Assembly (NCBI GenBank): GCA_031282485.1
Contig: JAITDQ010000205.1
Coordinates: forward strand, 1 to 10,026
DNA from: Tannerella sp.
Lineage (GTDB): Bacteria; Bacteroidota; Bacteroidia; Bacteroidales; Tannerellaceae
Reading direction: 5' to 3'
Length of the DNA stretch: 10,026 nt
A program made the translations under genes and the position numbers. This document shows, in pieces, positions 6,701-10,026 of this stretch. How positions within the stretch are numbered: position 1 is the first letter of the stretch; every line of letters begins with the position of its first letter. The notes under the pieces are model-generated. The model was given only the letters and a program-made list of their open reading frames with translations. It searched no databases and had not been told where the DNA came from.

Positions 6701-7198
6701 CCCGACGGTTTCGGCATCTTCCTGAACAAGTTCCGTTACGGGAACTTCGACCTCGTCCTGGAACTCCAGTACATGTTCGGGAACGATGTGCTTGATATTT
6801 CCAAACATTCCGCCGAAGACCGCACGGGCATCGCCAACAGCTACCGTACCGTGCTGAACGCCTGGACGCCCGAAAACCAAAATACGATGATTGCCGAAAT
6901 CCGTCCCACGGGCGCAGGTTACACGACGAACATCGACTCGCATTTCGTGGAAGACGGCTCTTTCCTGCGCGGACGGAACCTCCTGCTGGGGTACACTTTC
7001 CCGCAGAACCTGACACAACGCCTGTACCTGCGCAGTCTGCGGGTGTACGGAAGCATACAGAACCTGTTCGTATTGACCAAATACAGCGGCTACGACCCGG
7101 AAGTGTCGGATGCGACGCAGGCTTTTGCACAGGGGATTACCGTTTTCGGCTATCCTAAACCCCGAACGTTTACGATTGGTTTGAATATAAGTTTTTAA
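3770..7198 (+). CDS. SusC-like TonB-dependent outer-membrane transporter with STN domain
   Basis: The 1142-residue outer-membrane glycan importer works with the SusD partner encoded 21 bases downstream and is powered by TonB-ExbBD. Order of domains: basic N-terminal tail and signal peptide (hydrophobic 24-40, ending near ATYSQ at 41-45); STN signalling domain (about 48-122, with VTVEEAINVIEKETSYSFLF); carboxypeptidase-D regulatory-like domain (about 136-208, with GANVVEKGTTNGTVTDIDG); TonB-box-like LDEVVVVGYG (214-223); plug (about 225-348, with LSGKVSGVSI, VRIRGSSSI, PLYVVDG and LKDASSTAIYGARGANGVIMITTKKG split over 325-350); then the 22-strand barrel ending in the outer-membrane signature TFTIGLNISF. 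The STN domain marks it as a transducer that speaks to FecR. The ATG at 3770 is preferred over M23 because long basic leaders are usual in STN-bearing SusC proteins. The frame is intact. Confidence 0.96.
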   Translation: MKKINTNPCISSTNTQKKFIRIMKLSAVLSYLIVFQLYAGATYSQNVATVSLQLHDVTVEEAINVIEKETSYSFLFTDKSVDAGRKVSIHVNNGEITDILGQLLRNTDTGYQIIDNQIILARDRTFTFQRQDGKKTVTGIVVDTGNEPVVGANVVEKGTTNGTVTDIDGQFTLDVQHDAVLQVSYIGYVPQEIGSSSWGEGARTIRLLEDTQALDEVVVVGYGTMRKSDLTGSTASVKSETLAQRTVTSFNQALSGKVSGVSISTNSGRPGGRATVRIRGSSSISVTNEPLYVVDGVILNVSTLTNGTSPIDYLNPNDIKSVEVLKDASSTAIYGARGANGVIMITTKKGDGVNGVGVQYDTDFGVGVLPRKLDVLNAEEFLRVEELAYENARKYDPAGFAAGSYRDPRLKRTDPRLFDSSGKPLYNTDWQDETIRNAFSQTHQVTLSNTKGKDSYGLSVGYRDDRGLIVNSWLKRYSGRFFIDTEVSEWLKVGGSMTYSYQQENQTDAMGDGGITVGRQIVEELPIIPVKYADGAWAGNNDYPGMEGGNNPVHVATDRLLGLETQSMIGNVYANITFMKGLELRSVIGSNIINQKSNYYGGRRLIWISSPNGSASVTNNRNNSWQFENYLTWNTSFAEVHRLTAMAGISWQHVDNSNAVASGSGFSDDFFLYNNLGAATTQTASSTVNAYGLNSCFSRINYSLSDKYLFTVTARLDGSSKFGSANRYAFFPSGGFAWRMSEEPFMEAVSFVSNLKPRVSYGLTGNSETGPYASQGGLGNYMTIFSGAQASGIGVSTLANPELKWEKTSQVNGGIDIGLFDNRVNIEADVYYKKTTDMLLGAPVPASSGYTSITKNIGSMENKGFELSLNTVNISSNDFSWETTFNISFNKNKVLQLNDGNDDIFPGPDILSASNNIIRVGEPAGSFYGYKRLGTWSTSEEAEAARYGKRPGDLKLWDRNSDGQINDADRLIIGKGVPDGFGIFLNKFRYGNFDLVLELQYMFGNDVLDISKHSAEDRTGIANSYRTVLNAWTPENQNTMIAEIRPTGAGYTTNIDSHFVEDGSFLRGRNLLLGYTFPQNLTQRLYLRSLRVYGSIQNLFVLTKYSGYDPEVSDATQAFAQGITVFGYPKPRTFTIGLNISF

Positions 7199-7211
7199 TT
7201 TTGTAAATTTG
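7180..7211 (+). promoter_or_regulatory. Possible secondary promoter immediately before susD
   Basis: TTTG (7180-7183), 20 bases, then TAAATTTG (7204-7211) is an exact match to TTTG-N19-21-TAnnTTTG, straddling the end of susC. The predicted transcription start (about 7216-7219) would fall right at the susD ATG (7220), giving a message with almost no leader. This may be a chance match in AT-rich sequence, or it may supply extra SusD. Confidence 0.35.
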
Positions 7212-7219
7212 CATCGCTT

Positions 7220-8719
7220 ATGAAAACAAAATATATTTTATTTATGATAGTGCTCACCCTGCTGGGCAGCAGTTGCGCCGGTTTTCTGGAAGAATCGGAC
7301 AAGTCGAATTTTACGCCGGAAAATTATTTTAAAACGGCCGAACATGCGCAGAGTGTCGTGAACGCGATTTATGCGGATTTCCGCCTGGCGGCAAGCGGCG
7401 ACTACGGCGGCAATCCCTATTTCATGACGGATTTCCTGACCGGGACGGCCAACACGCGCGTCGGCCAGAACGTGCATATCAACAAGGTGCGCATGGTCAC
7501 GAACGATTCGGATAACGAATACAGCCGCTCGTGGTGGAACGCTTCCTACCGTGCCATTGCCAATGCTAATTTTGCTATCGAAAAGATTCCCGGCATCGAC
7601 ATGGACAACACGGAGAAAAGCCGGTATCTGGGCGAGGCCTGTTTCCTGCGCGCTTACCATTATTTTAACCTGGTGCGCCTCTTCGGTCGCGTGCCGCTCG
7701 TGCTGAAACCCGTAGACGCTTCGTCGCCCGAACTTTATCCCGACCAGGCGTCGGTGGAGGAGGTCTACAACCGGATTGTGGCCGACCTGGAGGAAGCCGA
7801 AAAAACGGAACTGCGCTGGGACGACGAAAGCGGCCGCGTGACAATGGGCGTCGTCAAATCCCTTCTTGGGACGGTCTACCTCACAATGGCCGGCTATCCG
7901 CTCGAAAAGGGACGCGAATATTATGCCCTGTCGGCCGCCAAACTGAAGGAGGTCATCGACCGGGGCGTGTATCGCCTGTTCGATTCGTACGGCGACCTGC
8001 ACGACGTGGCGATGAACAACCGGATTGAGCACATGTTCATGGTGCAGTACCAGTCCGGCTCGTCCGTCGAAAACGGCATGCAGTATCTCTACCTGCCTTA
8101 CAACCTCGACATCTCGTATTATTCGACCGAAACGGGTTCGATTGTTGTGCAGGACGAATTTATTGCAACGTACGAGGCGGGCGACAAACGGGTTGCGGAA
8201 AAGGAATTTTATTTCACGAACTACAGCAGTAATTCGAACCGTGAGGAAATCGTCGAGTTCGGAAGTTACTACGTGTACAAGTTTTTCGACGAAGATGCGC
8301 ACCTGCGGACGGCGAAGAGCGGCCTGAACTATCCGCTGATGCGTTATGCCGACATCCTGCTGCAATATGCCGAAGCGCAGAACGAAGCGGACGGGGCGCC
8401 GTCGGCCGACGCCTATTCCTGTATCAATCAGGTCAGGAAGCGTGCGAATCTGCCCGAGCTGGCCGGACTGTCGCAGGACGGTTTCCGCAAAGCCGTCTGG
8501 AAGGAACGCTGGCACGAGCTTTCGTTCGAAAACAAGATTTGGTTCGACATGGCGCGTACCCGCAAGGTGTTCGACCTGACTACGGGCGAATTTAACGACT
8601 ACGCCGGACACCGGTTTACGTACGGCCCGACGCTCGGCGAGCGCGAACTGCTGTTCCCCATCCCTACCGGCGAGATGAAGAACAACCGAAAACTTTCACA
8701 GAATACGGGATATAACTGA
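7220..8719 (+). CDS. SusD/RagB-family glycan-binding outer-membrane lipoprotein
   Basis: The 499-residue surface lipoprotein captures the glycan and caps the SusC barrel. A type II signal peptide ends in the lipobox LGSSC with the lipidated cysteine at residue 19, followed by AGFLEESD, acidic as expected for surface export in this phylum. The N-terminal SusD region shows FTPENYFKTAEHAQSVVNAIYADFR (split over 31-55) and SRSWWNASYRAIANANFAIEKI (102-123). TPR-like helices include GEACFLRAYHYFNLVRLFG (138-156) followed by VPLVLKP. The RagB/SusD C-terminal part has YADILLQYAEAQNEA, INQVRKRANLP, WKERWHELSFENKIWFDMAR and the closing LFPIPTGEMKNNRKLSQNTGY. All hallmarks and the usual length are present. 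It follows susC by 21 bases and precedes the fucosidase by 12, so the three form one operon. The ligand cannot be read from the sequence; the neighbouring enzyme points to fucosylated glycans. Confidence 0.95.
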   Translation: MKTKYILFMIVLTLLGSSCAGFLEESDKSNFTPENYFKTAEHAQSVVNAIYADFRLAASGDYGGNPYFMTDFLTGTANTRVGQNVHINKVRMVTNDSDNEYSRSWWNASYRAIANANFAIEKIPGIDMDNTEKSRYLGEACFLRAYHYFNLVRLFGRVPLVLKPVDASSPELYPDQASVEEVYNRIVADLEEAEKTELRWDDESGRVTMGVVKSLLGTVYLTMAGYPLEKGREYYALSAAKLKEVIDRGVYRLFDSYGDLHDVAMNNRIEHMFMVQYQSGSSVENGMQYLYLPYNLDISYYSTETGSIVVQDEFIATYEAGDKRVAEKEFYFTNYSSNSNREEIVEFGSYYVYKFFDEDAHLRTAKSGLNYPLMRYADILLQYAEAQNEADGAPSADAYSCINQVRKRANLPELAGLSQDGFRKAVWKERWHELSFENKIWFDMARTRKVFDLTTGEFNDYAGHRFTYGPTLGERELLFPIPTGEMKNNRKLSQNTGYN

Positions 8720-8731
8720 TTTATTATAAAA

Positions 8732-10026
8732 ATGAGAACATTAATTATTGTATTACTGACGATTTGTTGCATGTATCCGAAAGCGGAGGGTAAAGACCTG
8801 CGCGGATTGCAACAGGATTTTGTGGATTTGAAATTCGGGATGTTTATTCATTTCAATATTCCGACTTTTACGAATCATGACTGGCCTGACCCCGATACCG
8901 ACCCTGCCGTTTTCAATCCTGTGAAGCTGGATTGCGGTCAGTGGGCGCGTGCGGCGAAGTCGGCCAAAATGCGCTATGGCTGCCTGACGACGAAACACCA
9001 TAGCGGATTCTGCATCTGGGACACGAAAACGACGGACTACAGCGTGATGAACAGTCCGTTCGGCCGTGATGTGGTGCGCGAATATGCCGACGCCTTCCGC
9101 CGTGAAGGATTGAAGGTGATGCTCTATTATTCCATTCTGGATACACACCACAAACTGCGTCCGGGTTTTATCACGCAGGCGCATGTCGAAATGGTCAAAG
9201 CCCAGTTGACGGAATTGCTGACCGGCTACGGGGAGATACAGGCGCTGATAATCGACGGCTGGGACGCGCCCTGGTCGCGCATCTCGTACGAGGATATTCC
9301 TTTCGAGGAGATTTATCTGCTGGTGAAACGCCTGCAACCCAACTGTCTGGTGATGGATTTGAACGCGGCGAAATATCCTGCCGAGGTGTTGTTTTATACC
9401 GACATCAAATCGTACGAACAGGGCGCCGGACAGCATATTTCGAAGGAGGGCAACCGTTTGCCTGCCCTCTCGTGCCTGCCCCTGAACGGGAGCTGGTTCT
9501 GGAAAACGTCGTTTCCGAACGAGCCGGTGAAAAATCCTGTCGAAATGGTCAGGGATAATCTTGAGCCGTTTAACAGGGCGTACTGTAATTTCATCCTTAA
9601 CGCTGCGCCGAACAGGGACGGCCTGATTGACGACAATGCGCTGGCCGCCCTGAAGGAAATCGGAAGGCTGTGGAAAGACGATGCGCCTGCGATGCCTTTG
9701 CCGCAGTTCGAACCGCCGGTTGTCTCGACCAACGTCGCCAAGCATCAGCCTGTCAATTCGAGCTGGAGCGACGACATGATGATTATGGATTTCGGCAATG
9801 ATGACAATTTCAGGACGTCGTGGCAGTCGAACGGGGAGGTTGCACAGCCGTGGTTTGAAGTTGACTTTCCGCGCGACCGGTTCTTTAATGCCGTCGTTGT
9901 TTACGACACGAGGCAATGTATTCGGAAATACCGTTTGCTTTACGAGCAGGACGGTGAGTGGAAGACGATTGCCTCCGGCAGCAATGACCTGAAGGTGAAA
10001 ATACACCGTTTCGACCGTATCCGCGG
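8732..10026 (+). CDS. Secreted GH29-type alpha-L-fucosidase with F5/8C (CBM32-like) domain, 3'-truncated by window
   Basis: The first 431 codons are present; the gene runs past the window end. A signal peptide (MRTLIIVLLTICCMYPKAEG, residues 1-20) lacks a proper lipobox, so a soluble periplasmic or exported enzyme is likely. The GH29 alpha-L-fucosidase barrel spans about 25-310: KFGMFIHFNIPTF near its start, KHHSGFCIWDTKTTDYSV (88-105) with the substrate-binding histidine pair H89-H90, YYSILDTHH, and ALIIDGWD (171-178), in which D175 sits where the family's nucleophile lies. E229 in KSYEQGAG is a candidate acid/base, not certain. NFILNAAPNRDGLID closes the catalytic part. From about residue 333 (TNVAKHQPVNSSW) to the edge is an F5/8 type C or CBM32-like fold, with WFEVDFPRDRFFNAVVVYD typical of it. 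Such enzymes release terminal L-fucose from host or plant glycans; which linkage is not evident. The start at 8732 lies 12 bases after susD. Confidence 0.88.
   Translation, partial: MRTLIIVLLTICCMYPKAEGKDLRGLQQDFVDLKFGMFIHFNIPTFTNHDWPDPDTDPAVFNPVKLDCGQWARAAKSAKMRYGCLTTKHHSGFCIWDTKTTDYSVMNSPFGRDVVREYADAFRREGLKVMLYYSILDTHHKLRPGFITQAHVEMVKAQLTELLTGYGEIQALIIDGWDAPWSRISYEDIPFEEIYLLVKRLQPNCLVMDLNAAKYPAEVLFYTDIKSYEQGAGQHISKEGNRLPALSCLPLNGSWFWKTSFPNEPVKNPVEMVRDNLEPFNRAYCNFILNAAPNRDGLIDDNALAALKEIGRLWKDDAPAMPLPQFEPPVVSTNVAKHQPVNSSWSDDMMIMDFGNDDNFRTSWQSNGEVAQPWFEVDFPRDRFFNAVVVYDTRQCIRKYRLLYEQDGEWKTIASGSNDLKVKIHRFDRIR

Noticed and set aside
5846..7018. 390-codon minus-strand frame opposite susC
   Set aside because: It lies wholly within susC, whose barrel sequence is intact and family-typical; the antisense peptide has no recognisable motif.
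3836..7198. Shorter SusC start at M23
   Set aside because: The signal peptide would still work, but a basic leader before the hydrophobic core is usual in STN-bearing SusC proteins, and the leader structure fits the ATG at 3770.
7238..8611. 457-codon minus-strand frame opposite susD
   Set aside because: It is the antisense of a complete SusD with all hallmarks; long antisense frames arise from its GC-rich codon use.
8753..10006. 417-codon minus-strand frame opposite the fucosidase
   Set aside because: The plus strand carries clear GH29 motifs and a signal peptide; the antisense product is arginine- and histidine-rich with no domain.

Overview
The window looks like a chromosomal stretch from a member of the Bacteroidales. 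The evidence is an ECF sigma factor, a FecR-type anti-sigma factor, a SusC with an N-terminal STN domain, a SusD lipoprotein and a fucosidase-like enzyme in one locus, the near absence of Shine-Dalgarno sequences, and promoters of the Bacteroides form TTTG-N19-21-TAnnTTTG. Genus and species cannot be read from the sequence. The carbohydrate genes are visibly more GC-rich than the intergenic DNA.

Left part (1-1660), all probable genes on the minus strand. The window opens with the first 33 codons of a gene resembling the Bacteroidales adenosylcobalamin-dependent ribonucleotide reductase, preceded by a good housekeeping-type promoter. A gene-free 430-base stretch follows, carrying TTTTCCGG palindromes and a long dyad of the REP/MITE kind built on CGAAGCAATCCC. 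Next comes a 223-residue uncharacterised protein whose C-terminus (WENTTGKKGPWSEI) belongs to a recurring Bacteroidetes family. Upstream, overlapping it by 11 bases, is an open frame whose core is a 12-unit, 21-bp tandem array encoding FPDNSER-like heptapeptides. This array is the least explained part of the window. About 300 bases of AT-rich DNA separate it from the next locus.

Right part (1968-10026), a polysaccharide-utilisation locus. The ECF sigma factor (minus) and FecR-like anti-sigma (plus) are divergent around a 134-base region. The sigma gene has an exact Bacteroides promoter there. After fecR comes a 162-base leader with three consecutive inverted repeats, then susC, susD 21 bases later and a secreted GH29-type alpha-L-fucosidase 12 bases after that. 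The fucosidase runs off the window in a C-terminal F5/8 type C (CBM32-like) domain.

Inferred working: SusC/SusD bind and import a fucosylated glycan across the outer membrane. Ligand occupancy is signalled from the SusC STN domain through FecR in the inner membrane to the ECF sigma factor, which raises susCD-fucosidase expression. The fucosidase trims terminal fucose, so host-type glycans such as mucin O-glycans or fucosylated oligosaccharides are plausible substrates, but the sequence alone does not fix the substrate.
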